Shown: positions 10,701 to 21,426 of the stretch, piece by piece
Position numbering within the stretch: the stretch's first letter is position 1
Layout: each line of letters begins with the position of its first letter
Assembly: GCA_028095005.1 (NCBI GenBank)
Contig: CM051459.1
Location: 119,199,431 to 119,263,430 of the forward strand
DNA length: 64,000 nt
Direction of reading: 5' to 3'
Source: Rhynchospora pubera
Lineage: Eukaryota; Streptophyta; Magnoliopsida; Poales; Cyperaceae
Made by a program: the position numbers and the translations under genes
The notes under the pieces: model-generated
The model's input: only the letters and a program-made list of their open reading frames with translations
The model's database searches: none
What the model was told of the DNA's origin: nothing

Positions 10701-13101
10701 TTGGTAATATTTGTTTCTTAATTCATATATGTTATGTTTTAGTTTTATGGCAATTAGAAAATAAGAAAACAATTGTTATTCTAGGCAGTAATGTATTAGG
10801 AAATATATTTCTTACTATGTAATAGATGTAATAGTAGTATAAAGTAATGAAAGAAAACAGAAAATGGTGTAGCAAGATTTACACACCACAAAAAAATTTC
10901 TCTCTGTTCTGTCTGTGATCATTGTGAATTGAGTTGAGTATTTCCAACAAACTAGTTTCATGAATCGAATGTCATATGATGGATATGCATCTTTAAATTT
11001 CATAATCTATTCAAATATTGTTACAAATCAAATTTTTTATCTTCCAAAATTGTTAACTCTTTGAAAACCTAAAAAAATTAAAAATATAAAAAATTGGTCT
11101 CAAATGGTATTTGAATATGAAGAACACATTAAATGATTTAGATCGATCATTTGAAACTAAAATATTGAGATTCTCTAAAAATCTTAAAAAAATGTTAAAT
11201 AATCAGCATAATTTAAAATTTGATTGCTAACAGGATTTAATTAGAGACCAGATTAAGTGATTAGAATTATCATTTTAAAACTTGAAAATCGAGATGCGAT
11301 TGCTAAAGCATGGATAATATGTGCTTTACTAAAGCACTTTAATCATTCTCATCTATATACAAATAAAGAGTAATCAAATGACAAGCCATTTTTTGCTTTA
11401 AAAGTTTATGTTTCCATTTTATTTTAAACGACAAATCAAATTGAACTAACTGATACCTTTGCACAAGATCTTCTAGGAAGCATGCAGCTGTTTCCTCTAG
11501 CGTTCTTCTTTCTTCTTGGGGTATTAGTCTCTCTGCAACCCATAACCGTTGTAAAAGCTTAGCCTCGATTTTTTTGTCTTCAGGAAAAGCAGCAAAATAT
11601 AGGAAACACAACTTCTTAGCAAACGGCAAGTTGTCATAACTAGTAGCTATAATCTTAATACACTCACTCCCATCATCCTTCCAACTCATCGTTTGCAATA
11701 AATCATTCCATGCATGAAAATTGTATGCTCTTGTCGATAATAGACTGCCTAAAACAACCAATGCAAGAGGCAGACCCTTACATTTTGCTGCAAATTCTTT
11801 TGCAAGACTATAGAGCTCAGCATTTGGACCATCGGAAAATTTATGCCTTTTAGGAATTGCCTTTTTGAGGAAAAGTTCAAGACTGTGTTTGTCATCTAAA
11901 ACTGGAAGTTCATAATGGTCATATGTGGTATCAGCTCTCTTTGCAACATTTGCAAACCTTGTGGTAATTAGTATTCTACTCCCATTTTTTGTATCAGGCA
12001 TGACTTTTGCTATTTCGACCCATAATTCTTCTGTCCAAACATCATCAAGGACAATTAGGTACCTTTTCTTTTCAAGAGACTCCCATATTAGATTGCCAAG
12101 CTCGATCCCATGCAAGCCAGTTGGGTCAATAGTAAGATTTTGTGCTATCTTTCTCAAAACGTCAAGCAAGTCATACTTTTGAGAGATAGTTATCCATATA
12201 GACTTGCCAAACCTTTGCAGGACATCATTACTGCAGAAATAAAATAGTTTACGAGCTCAATATCACATAAGTATTCAAAGAATTTGAATGATAAGTAGTA
12301 AAAATTCAAACTACTGTGTGAATTTTCTCAATGTTAAATTAACGAGCAAAATTAGTGATAAAGGAGTAAATATGCAAATTTAAAAGTTTAGAGAGGTAAA
12401 TTTTCGGATTGGTAAGCTATTTTTAGGTTGACAACTACATTAGTAATAATAATTATGTAGATTAGAAGAAATGGATGATCAGTGTACCTGTTACACACCT
12501 TGCGAGCGAGGGTGGTCTTTCCAAGCCCGCCAGGCCCTACAATTGAGACAACAGCGAGGCTTCTATTTGTTTCGTCAAGCAAACACTTGACGATGTTATC
12601 TCTATCTGTGGCAAACCCAACAACCTCTAAATCACCAATTGGAACTAGCTTAGGATCATACTGTGGTACTTTATCCTTACCCAAACTATCGATTCGATAT
12701 TTTCTTTTATAGTCTTCGATCTCGCTCATCCTCTCCTGGATCAATCTTATCTCCTCTTGGAACTGGGAAATGAATGAGAATTGTGTGCCTCTTTTTGCAA
12801 GCCTTTTAAGGCGAGCCCTCATGCCCGGAAGCTTTTCTGGGCATTCCAAGCGAAAGATGTCAACAACATCTTCAATCTGGTAGGCAATATCCATTATATC
12901 ATTTACCCATCTCATCTGCCTGTGATCAACTATATGTTTCTCGTCGGCATCCCTGATAAACTCTTGAATATAGATCAGTTCCCGGCTCAACCTCTCAACA
13001 TCCTTTCTGATCCCATGTAGTGGCTGAAACTTCTGGAATGCCTTCTCAACTGCAAACTCTGCGAGCTTACCCAACACGGCATTCAGTAAAACCTCTGCCA
13101 T
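7759..13101 (-). CDS. CC-NB-ARC-LRR disease resistance protein (RPP13/RPP8-like NLR)
   Basis: Intracellular immune receptor that senses pathogen effectors and triggers a hypersensitive response. Three exons join in phase: 12488-13101, 11457-12230 and 7759-9103, giving 910 codons plus stop. Residues 1-150 form an Rx-type coiled coil, with EDVVD at 77-81. The NB-ARC follows: P-loop GPGGLGKTT (189-197), kinase 2 LIVLDDVW (263-270), RNBS-B GSRILITTR (288-296), GLPLAL (357-362) and RNBS-D CFLYFAAFPED (413-423). The MHD position reads VHD (482-484). Leucine-rich repeats occupy roughly 530-905. Intron 1 is 257 bp; intron 2 is 2,353 bp and carries a deleted LTR element in the opposite orientation. 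There is no stop or frameshift, so the gene looks intact. The closest named relative cannot be fixed by eye. Confidence 0.93.
9901..10914 (+). mobile_element. Deleted Ty1/copia-like LTR element in NLR intron
   Basis: Two 310 bp direct repeats, 9901-10210 and 10605-10914, look identical base for base. They begin TGTTATGGTAAACTAG. The 394 bp interior contains a gag-like stretch (see next entry). A purine-rich tract, TTAGGGAAGTGAA, sits directly before the right repeat, as a polypurine tract should. There is no TGGTATCAGAG primer site after the left repeat, no clear terminal CA and no flanking target duplication. It looks like an internally deleted, TRIM-sized copia derivative, inserted antisense to the resistance gene. 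A segmental duplication is a less likely alternative. Confidence 0.68.
10219..10569 (+). pseudogene. Copia gag fragment
   Basis: The ORF of 116 codons starts inside the element, just after the left repeat. Its first ~40 residues (KELAKEAWETIKEM..DRVKKARTQ) resemble the UBN2-type gag of Ty1/copia elements, around the usual KEAWDxL and ADRVxxAR motifs. The remainder is very rich in Lys and Arg and is not recognisable. The gag N-terminus, zinc knuckle and all of pol are absent. I infer a deletion relic, not a host gene. Confidence 0.5.
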
Positions 13102-13468
13102 TAGATAGTTAGCTTGACGAGTATTTGGTTTTTCAGAAGGAAAATAATGAACCTAGTTGGAAGATAATTAAGTTGCCATGGGCTTCATTCGGAAAAAAAA
13201 AAAAAAAAATGGAAGATAAGTGCGAGCTCGAAGACTCACATTCTCACAAGTCAGTAAGTCACGACTGAAAAAAGATTCCCTTCTTCCCAGTCAAATTACA
13301 CGAGCAAAAGTCGCCTTTGGACGCGGTCAGGGCATGTGGGCATGGGCAGGGCCCGCTCTTTTTGGTTGTTTCCCAAATTGCAAACAAAATATCTTTCGGA
13401 ATCATTATTTTCTTGTTTGATTTTTATGACCTTTTTCCCTGTCAATTTCGTGGAGTCGGTAAATGAGA
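13102..13468. promoter_or_regulatory. 5' flank of the NLR gene
   Basis: Upstream of the start codon at 13101. A run of A at about 13193-13209 and no clear TATA box. The NLR promoter should lie here but no element could be assigned. Confidence 0.3.
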
Positions 13469-13670
13469 ATCATGTCAATTAACGTTCCGTTTCGATTCCG
13501 GGTTCATTTTTCATTTAAATTCCTGATTTTGGTGTTCCGTTTCTTAAAATGTTGTTCCGTTTACGTTTAGTTTCTGAAAATGAAACCCATCTGCCTTTCT
13601 GTTTTCATTCTGTATGGACAGGACAGTACGGAACGGAACACTGCGAAATAGCACGGTATTAACACCCCTA
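13469..13670. mobile_element. Truncated hAT-type MITE related to 2358 and 19366 copies
   Basis: The right end, reverse-complemented, begins TAGGGGTGTTAATACC, matching the end of the 19366 copy. The interior repeats CCGTTTCGATTCC/CGTTCCGTTT words. The left end and a target duplication were not found. Confidence 0.45.
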
Positions 13671-13794
13671 CCTCCGCGGCTCCGCCTACTGTGGGAATTT
13701 ATTATTATGAGTATCCATCAAATTATTTTTCTTTTCGGGACCTGCTTGGGTTTATGTTTTAATCTGAAAGGTCGTCTAGATCTATTGCGGTTTT

Positions 13795-13930
13795 GTGAAC
13801 CGAAATTGCTTAAGACCATCTTCAATATTTTATCATTCTCATCATTCCTAGACTTCTATTAATGAGAAAATTAGTTAATTAATGAGGATTCCAAGGATGA
13901 TGGGGATGATAACGTGTTTTCTATTTTTAG
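13795..13930. repeat. Small hairpin repeat with GATGATGGGGATGAT arms
   Basis: Left side ttaagaccatcttcaa followed by atcattctcatcattcc; right side ggatgatggggatgat. The GACCATCT terminus and the GATGATGGGGATGAT word recur at the edge of the inverted-repeat element that ends near 26828, suggesting one family. Confidence 0.45.
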
Positions 13931-14029
13931 CAAGGACGTGCATGTTAAGAAGTGCATAATTTTTATTTTTATAGCTAATTACCCTTAATTAACCACAAAC
14001 AAACATGCACGAAAAAGATCTAGCGCTTA

Positions 14030-15300
14030 ATCATTCACACAAAGAGAATGATGGAAAATTTATACCTCTCTTGATATTGTAATCAAGAGGCTCGATCCTA
14101 CGGCTTAGAAATCGATGGGTTGTCCTCCAAGCACCTCCAAATCGCCCGCCTCGAGTCCACTAAGGTATTAATCAAGTTCTCAACAAATTATGCTAGTAAT
14201 TTGGAGAACAAGACTAATTTCTAAGTTTTCCCTTCTTCTAATCAATTCTCCTAATTAATTTATGTGGAAAGCTTGTTCAACACATGAGCTAAAGGTGGAA
14301 TAAGAAAAGAAGAAAAGGGGAGAAAAATTCTGAAAATTTTTCTCTTCCTTTGGTGGATTTCGGCAAAGAAGAGATGAGAGAGAGATGCACAATGGAGGCT
14401 AGGATTTTCTCCCAAAGAGCACTCATTTATATAGATCACATAACCTAGCTCTCATCCAAAATAGAATGGACTTAAATGCCCCTTCAATAGCCGCACCTAC
14501 CTACCCCTTTATTGGGGTAGGTCTCATCTTAAGTGAGCTCATTACTCTTCCATTTAATTACACCTCCAATTGGAAATTTAAAAACTAATTAATTTAAAGG
14601 TCCAATTAGCTTAAATAAATAAATGTGTCGATTATAATTAATTATTAATAATTAATATGGAATTAGTCAATGCATTAAATTATTTCAATATGATACATTT
14701 GACTTAATTAATTAGTCAACTTATCATACTTTTGCAAAACTCACTGTTGCAAATAAATAATTAATGCATGTATGGTTAAACACCTATTTTGTGTGACCCT
14801 TTGAGGATTTATACTAAGTTGGACATGGGATTAAATCGTTATTTAATTTTAATAATTAATTGCGGTATCTAGCAACACGTTATGATTCTCAATTATCATA
14901 AATAGTGTACTGCTACAATATTTAAATCCAGCTTAAGAGAATAAAAGTATTTCTCTATTTTGATTCTTATGTCACACGATATCATCGTATAATCCAAGAT
15001 ATGAATGTGTCATTCTTACAGATTATACGTTTCTTGATCTAGAGATAATTGTATCAGTTGCTAGCAAACAATCTATCTCCATCAAGGGGTCCAAACAGAT
15101 ATCGTCACTCACTAAGTGAATTAATGAGGGACATACAGTTTTCTTGATGATTTAGCTTTTTCCCGCAAAATTCTAGAGAACATAAATAACGTCCGTATAG
15201 CAGCCTTCTCGAGAATCAGCGGTAGATGATATTTATTAAACCTATCCTCATGTGGAAAAGATAAACATCTCAAACTTAGAATCAAAATCATAACGAAATA
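14030..15300. mobile_element. Possible LTR-derived repeat relic
   Basis: Non-coding sequence with the look of a plant retrotransposon LTR or leader: a moderately GC-rich block at 14090-14160, an AT-rich middle and a tctagcaacacgttatgatt block near 14870. I recognise the style but cannot delimit ends, TSD or partner LTR. Could equally be plain intergenic DNA. Confidence 0.28.
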
Positions 15301-15356
15301 AATAATGACACATAACACAATCCATATATTTATTTCGTTGGGTCATGTCAAGTACT

Positions 15357-16110
15357 TAGTGAATTGCAATCTTACCGTATCGTGGTGTGTCGTGGCAAAC
15401 ACGGGTGTGTTTAGCATCGTATCGTGTCGTGTTGACATGGGTTATATATGCAACCGTGTCGTGTTGTGTCGTGTTGAGTGGAGGGAAAGGCGACACAACA
15501 CGGAAATTGACACGACACAGTTGGAAATCGTGTTGACACGCCACGATACAGTTGTGTCAACCGTGTCGAACCGTGTTAAAAAGTTATTTATTTATTTATT
15601 TAAAAATAGTTAAATATATTTTAAAATTAGAAATAATATGAGAAAAACTTGTATTAAATTTTATAAATCTGTTATATAGTCGACAAAAAATAATATGATA
15701 AAAATTCATGATGATACAATATAATAATTAATTAACTAGATAATAAATTATGAATTACATAATATTAATTAGTTGGAAATTTTTAATTATAGTTTCTATA
15801 TTATATTTTTATCCTTAAAATTCAAATCATCCTTAGTTTTTATAATATATTAATATTTTTATAATATTTTTTAAATTTTAAGTTTTAAAATAAAATAAAA
15901 TCGTGTTGTGTTGTGTTGTAACCGTGTCGTGTCAAATCGTGTCGTATTGAATCGTGTCGTGTTAAACCTTGTCAATTTTTTAAAAATGTCAACATGACAC
16001 ACCAACACTGTCGTGTCGTGTTGAATCCGTACACGTGGCGTGTCGTGTTGTGTCAACACGGGTCTGTGTCGTGGCAACACGGTTAACACGACACGATTTG
16101 TAATTCACTA
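15357..16110. mobile_element. hAT-like non-autonomous element, 754 bp
   Basis: Ends are inverted: the left reads TAGTGAATTGCAATC and the right, reverse-complemented, reads TAGTGAATTACAAATC. Each end has a long sub-terminal field of GTGTCGTGTTG-type words (about 15380-15590 and 15895-16105) that can pair with the other. The 8 bp flanks, caagtact and cctgtact, agree at 6 positions. The middle is very AT-rich. Apparent ORFs here are translations of the repeats. Confidence 0.65.
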
Positions 16111-16159
16111 CCTGTACTATCTTCAATTAACATAAACATATGCAATTAAGTTGGTTACT

Positions 16160-16360
16160 CTTAACCTATGATAACTGTTGAAATTAATAACGTAATTATT
16201 GAAGTTAATATTTATAACTGTTGAAGTTAATAATGTAATTGTTGAAGTTAATATTTATAACTGTTGAAGTTAATATCGTAACTATTCTAGTCATATATAT
16301 TAACTGTTGAACTTAATATGTTAGTGTTGAAGTTAATCTATAACTGTTGAAGTTAATATA
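16160..16360. repeat. Degenerate tandem repeat of TAACTGTTGAAGTTAATA
   Basis: About eight units of roughly 20 bp built on tgttgaagttaata. The same motif forms a larger two-orientation array at 26185-26515. Confidence 0.75.
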
Positions 16361-16669
16361 TTAGGGAGGGAGAGGAGAGCGAAACAAAGGATGAGTATTG
16401 GATTTTCATTTTTAGAAAACGCGTGAATAATTGTTGCCTAAAATAGAAAACGCGTGGAGATGATGGGGATGACAAATGTCGGGGTTATCACCCCCAATTA
16501 TGAACTGCTAAATATCACATCTTCCATATCATTCTTATTTTTTAATCACTCATCTATAAACACTCCAATTCTAGGAGAGTTTTCTACAGTAACATTGATG
16601 ATGTCATCATCATATTTTCAAATATCATCATCTCCATTTCTCTAAAATTGGAGCCTCAATTTTTAAAAT

Positions 16670-17500
16670 TTCCGATAAAAAAAGTTGTATTTTTAAATTG
16701 TTATGATATCTTTAAAAAATCATTTGGTGATAAAAATTTATATGTAAGCTCACAAAAATATGTTGAATTTAGTTATATAATTTTTTTAACTATATAATTA
16801 GAAATTATTTTAAATAATTTTCTTAATCTCATAAAAAATTCTATTATATTTTTTTATTGTTTCAAGTATTTGGAAAAATCATTAGGCTATGAAAATTTAT
16901 GTGCTTACTCAAAGATATATGAAGAATTTAGTGACATAAAATTTTATAATTATATACTTATAAATATTTTAAATAATTTTTCAATCTCATAAAATTCAAT
17001 CCCCATAATTTCATAAATTTCAATAGGTTTTTAATCATTTAAAGAAATATATGACTTTATTTATGCATAAATTTTTATATAAATATTTTTAAAATTATGA
17101 AAAATTTATTAATTCCATAGAGGTATTTTTAATATAACCATACAATTTTATGCAATATAAAATATAAGGTACGTTAAAATTTTTTCAAATTAATTATTAA
17201 TTCAATTGGCTGTAAAAAATTCATATCTTTCATCAGAAAAATATAAAATTTAATAATTATAAAGTTCTAAATATTTTTAAAATTTTTTAAATATGATTAC
17301 AAAATTATATTATTTCATAAAATATAATTCTACTTTTAATTGTTTCCAAATATTTCCAAAATATGTTGATGTATAAAATTTCTATACATCGTAAAAAAAT
17401 TTATACAAAAATCTAATGATATGAACCATTTAGATTTTATACTTTTGCAATATTTTATATAATTTTTAATTTCTGTAAATTTTCATAATGGTATTTAAAT
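16670..17500. repeat. Degenerate AT-rich tandem repeat, unit ~155-160 bp
   Basis: Two neighbouring units align well: one from about 16692 (aaatcatttggtgataaaaa) and the next from about 16851 (aaatcattaggctatgaaaa). They share the order aaatcatt, atttatatgt, ctca, atatg, gaatttagt, ataa. Weaker units seem to follow to about 17500. It could be an old satellite fragment or a decayed transposon interior. Confidence 0.45.
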
Positions 17501-17759
17501 GTTGGATTGCTGACATATATCCCTATATTGATTTTTTTATTAAATTTTAAATGTATGCATGCAAAATTATGTTGATCCAATGATATTGAATTTTTTCGAT
17601 ATTTTTAGTAATTTCATCTTTTCAAAATTTTACAAATTCTATAGAATTGCATAACTTTTAAAAATATTTGGTGATTTTTTAAAATTAATAGTAAATATGA
17701 AAAATCCATTGTTGCTATTGTAAATATGATAAATAGTACGTATATCAAGTAAATAACTT

Positions 17760-18835
17760 TTTATGACCCGCATAATATACGTACTGAAAAATAGACAGAG
17801 GTTTAGCCCACATCATCACTGCTGCCATGCATGTGTGATATCTCATATTTATACTGATATTTTGGCCAGACTTTACATCGAAATTGTGACTAAAACCGTG
17901 ATATTATCTTATTTTTCTGTTTGTTTGGCAAGATTGGATACTGCCGTGGAATTTGACTTGTCTGGTAGGAATTTGGTGGATCATGCACAATCATCGCATA
18001 AAATTGGAGATTTAAGAGAATCAAATGGCTAAATAGAAGTAATAGCATTGTAGAGCTCATCCTAAGCTTTACAACGATCTTTGAATCACCTCAATCGGAG
18101 ACTGAATGAAGAAATTGTACTCAAAATGCTATTGGTGTACAATGCTGGCACAGGATTTCGGACCGAATTGCGTCACAGAAAATTACAGAGAAGCTAATTC
18201 GGACCGAATTGTCTGGAATTCGGTCCGAATTGCTATACAGGGAAGGTTTTCAGCTGTACTCCTGAGGCGTTTTCTCTTATGGAAAGGCCCCAATTTCGGC
18301 CTAAATCAGGAAAAAACGTTCCCAACCTGTCAAGGGGCCAGAGAGAAGTCTATATTAGGTTTATTCTTGCTTGAGGAAGGGGAATCTACCATTATCCATC
18401 AGCAGCCACCAATCTTCCACCTCTCCACCATCACTCGACCATGGTAGCGATTTGGGAGCAGTTCTAGGCGCGACAGCGTTAGATTCAACCCGACCACGAC
18501 TTCAGACTTGATTCAAATAGGAGTAAACCTAGATATTGTTGTATCTCTTTCTTTTCTCTTATTTAATCTTGTCATGGAGTTTGTATTTAGAACCAAAAAT
18601 ATCTATTTGATTGCATTGTTACTTAGTTTATTTATTTCACAACACTCTCAACCTTATTTTATTGTCTAGCTTCATAAGAAGAACAAGTCCAGTAATCGTT
18701 AATCCGTCATGTGGGTTCGACCCTAAGCTTAACTCCGAACGACTAGTGAAGTTAGGTTTAGGTTTACAATTTTATTTGATTCCTAGGTTTAAAGCCTTCA
18801 TCAGCATACAAGAAAGAGGGTAAAGAATTAGCAAT
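17760..18835 (+). mobile_element. Possible gypsy-type retroelement relic
   Basis: Contains three copies of ttcggaccgaatt-like words (18160-18235) and, at about 18705-18800, a gtgggttcgaccctaagctt stretch like that found in the untranslated part of plant gypsy elements. The ORFs at 17763-18032 and 18106-18447 are not recognisable proteins. Ends and LTRs were not found. Confidence 0.28.
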
Positions 18836-18837
18836 GA

Positions 18838-19165
18838 ATTTGAGATTTTGAACACAGTTGAGGATATAGAGAAGAAGGGGTTGAGGATATAGAGGAGAAG
18901 GTAAAGCATGTGAGATCTAGATGGGAGGGATCTTGTGGGTGAGGGAGAGAGAGCGTGATATCTAGATGGGAGGGATCTCGTGTGTGAGAGAGAAAGAGCG
19001 GGTGAGGGGAAGGGATGAAGAGATCAGAGGAGGTGTGCGACTGGAGGTGTGAGGAAGTAGATCGCGCGTGAGGGGAGATGGGGCGCACGTGAGGGTGAGG
19101 GAGAGGGAGCGCGTGAGGGTGAAGGTGCGGACAGAGGAAAAATGAGAGAGAGAGAGGTAGGCAGA
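18838..19165. repeat. GA-rich low-complexity tract
   Basis: Imperfect repeats of gagggagagag and of ctagatgggagggatct (two copies, near 18917 and 18962). Apparent ORFs on both strands result from the low complexity. Confidence 0.7.
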
Positions 19166-19365
19166 CAGAAAGAGCGCTCCTTTGATTGCTTGATTGCTCA
19201 AGCCTCTAATTGTTTCCCAAAAAATGCTTTCACGGGTAGCTCTATCGACTTATGGAGTAAGGTAATTCAACTTATAAGCGTGATGGTCTCGCTTTTCAAA
19301 CGATTTTAGGTATGGCATCAATTTCCAATAGATTATATATATCTAATGGTGAGTGGTGACCAGGT

Positions 19366-19633
19366 TAGGGGTGTATAACGTGTAAAACGATCACGTAACT
19401 GGATTGTTGCGTTGATCGTTGCGTTTTGGACACGAAACTGATTATCATTTGCGTTAATCGTTTCGTTTTGAACGAAACGATCGAAATCACGAAAATACAC
19501 ATGGACGAAACCATTTTATACTTGCGTTAATCGTTTCGTTTTTAAAACGCAACCAAAATCTTTAACCATTTTGTTTCGTTTTAAACAAAACGAAACAAAA
19601 AGATGGTCAAAACGGTCGCCGTTTTCAGGCCTA
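19366..19633. mobile_element. hAT-type MITE, 268 bp, copy 2
   Basis: Begins TAGGGGTGTATAAC and ends TTCAGGCCTA. The flanks carry an exact 8 bp duplication, gaccaggt, at 19358-19365 and 19634-19641. The interior is built of cgtttcgttttgaacgaaac-like words. It matches the 2358-2627 copy in size, ends and composition. Confidence 0.82.
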
Positions 19634-19641
19634 GACCAGGT

Positions 19642-20767
19642 GATGGATTTGCTTAGCAGTTAGCAGAGACTTATTCAGAAGATTTTAAATTTGGTTCTTG
19701 TATAATGGCCGGTCCAACTCTAGAAGGGTTTTCAAGGCCCAATAATCAAAGCCTCCTTTTGAATTTTTTTTTCCTTCCAACCACTTATCATACTTTCGAT
19801 TTTACCAAAATAATAACAAACATACCCACTCAATGATGTGTAAATAATTTTGTTTTTAAAAATATACTTCAACAAAAATAATAATTGACATCTCAATAAA
19901 AAAAATAATTACAAAGAAATATTTATTTCTTAATAAATTAAATTATTTGAAAAAATTATAGATGATGAAATTCTACATATGTTCTCTATATTCAAAAACA
20001 ATAAATGATTATTATTTTAAATAAGTTTTTAATATGAGTTGTGCTATTTTTCATTTCTAATTTAGTGACATTTTTTTTTCTATTTTGATGAGTGCAAAAC
20101 TAATCCAAACGATAATTTTTTTTCCCTATTTAAAGTGAAGAGTCAACAAACTTATATCTATCAATAAGGTTCAATCATTGATTTAAACAATCAATTGTCA
20201 AAATTAATAAAGTAAATTATTGTTACACTTCTGGTTTAATTGTTTTAGCCTTGAATTTGTGCTTTTATAAGTAGTAGTGGGGATAATTCTGTTAGTCGGT
20301 TTGTCTACTGTTAACCTAATACATTGCCAATTTCTATGATTCTATCAATACGAGTTTAACATTCTTTTATACTTGTCAAGTCCGTGAGAATTACCATTAA
20401 TTATTTTCCTGAATGTATAATTGCAAATGTTATATCACTGGGTATAAATGTTTCAATTAGAGATTAACTGCTAATTCACGTTCGGATGTTCGGTACTATT
20501 GTTTACCTCAATGAAAATAGCCTTCTATATTTTCTGTCAAGAAAACTGTATGAAATAAATTATTAAGTTTTGGGTATCGGGAAAATGACCGCAGATCGAC
20601 GTCAATTAAATAAAACATAAATAAATCCAAAGATTCGTTCAATACAGTATAAGAAACAAAAAATTGCTCTTTTATGGAACCTAATATGTTAGAAAAATCT
20701 AGTAATTGTTCTTCATTCATTCATCATATAAAAGTTCAAATATCCATATGTGTGACGTTTATATATG
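19642..20767. other. Intergenic, AT-rich
   Basis: No coding signal. The part just below 20767 is the likely 3' UTR of the minus-strand gene at 20768-21295. Confidence 0.5.
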
Positions 20768-21295
20768 TTATTGCCACAAAGGGCTATACACTTGCTCCAT
20801 GTATGCATACTCTCCTACAAAATTGTAAGCACTACCATGAATCTCTCTTTGCTCCCCAATTACTAAATCCTCATTTTCATCCATTACATACCAACCCTGA
20901 CCTGTGGGTCCCACGGTTGCCATATCCATCTCCTTCCATGCATACAAGGCATCATCACCTACATCATACATCGTCGATTTCAACTCGTCATACTTATCAA
21001 AATCAAAATCTACGCATTCAAGGCCTCCATCCTCACTATCCATGTCGTTTGGTCCTGTCGTGGATTCACCATCACCGACCACCATTAGACCCGAATCTGA
21101 CCCGATCTCTGCTTCAAATGATTGGATAACAAAATTCAGGCGCTCGTTTTCGCATTCATCGGTAGATGGCACATCATCTAACAGTTCCATTAGAAGAGCG
21201 CCATCAATCTCTGGCAAGTGAATTCTTTCCATGTTGTAATCTTCTTCCATAGATATGGTGAGGTTGTCATAACCGTGGTTTGGAATTGAATCCAT
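20768..21295 (-). CDS. Small acidic plant protein of unknown function
   Basis: Single exon of 175 residues, start MDSIPNHGYDN. I chose this ATG because the longer reading from 21415 would begin inside the TATA region. The protein is strongly acidic, with many Asp, Glu, Met and Tyr. A conserved-looking core, ECENERLNFVIQSFEAEI (about residues 48-65), resembles the ERLxxVIxSLEAEI block of an unnamed plant family whose members also begin MDSI. A second feature is an aromatic C-terminus (GEYAYMEQVYSPLWQ). No signal peptide, membrane segment or enzyme motif is visible. The acidic, aromatic make-up could suit a transcriptional co-regulator, but that is a guess. Confidence 0.72.
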   Translation of the reverse strand: MDSIPNHGYDNLTISMEEDYNMERIHLPEIDGALLMELLDDVPSTDECENERLNFVIQSFEAEIGSDSGLMVVGDGESTTGPNDMDSEDGGLECVDFDFDKYDELKSTMYDVGDDALYAWKEMDMATVGPTGQGWYVMDENEDLVIGEQREIHGSAYNFVGEYAYMEQVYSPLWQ

Positions 21296-21415
21296 GAAAT
21301 TGAGCAATTGAACTAGAGAAGATAGAAAGAAATTTAGGTCAAACGATGCAAAATAGGAGGTAAGAGGAGTTAGAAACTGGAGTGTTGGTTGATGGAGCGC
21401 TGAGTTACTGGACAC

Positions 21416-21426
21416 GTATATATATA
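21416..21426 (-). promoter_or_regulatory. TATA box of the 20768-21295 gene
   Basis: On the minus strand the sequence reads CTATATATATACG, about 120 bp before the start codon. This leaves a leader of about 90 bp, a normal plant spacing. Confidence 0.6.

Larger units (their letters stand above)
9104..11456 (-). other. NLR intron 2 with retroelement insertion
   Basis: The intron is bounded by a GT donor after codon 462 (plus 2 nt) and an AG acceptor that completes Arg463. Apart from the insertion at 9901-10914 it is AT-rich and non-coding. The word gatcgatcatttgaaact occurs on both sides of the insertion (near 9748 and 11139), so the intron also contains fragments of an older dispersed repeat. 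Confidence 0.8.

Noticed and set aside
15305..16089. ORFs of 102 and 72 residues
   Set aside because: They are translations of GTGTCGTG-type terminal repeats of a transposon.
18106..18447. 113-residue plus-strand ORF
   Set aside because: No recognisable family, internal repeats of ttcggaccgaatt, and it sits in repeat-like DNA.
20674..21221. Plus-strand ORFs of 151 and 105 residues
   Set aside because: Antisense shadows of the minus-strand acidic-protein gene, which has the TATA box and sensible composition.
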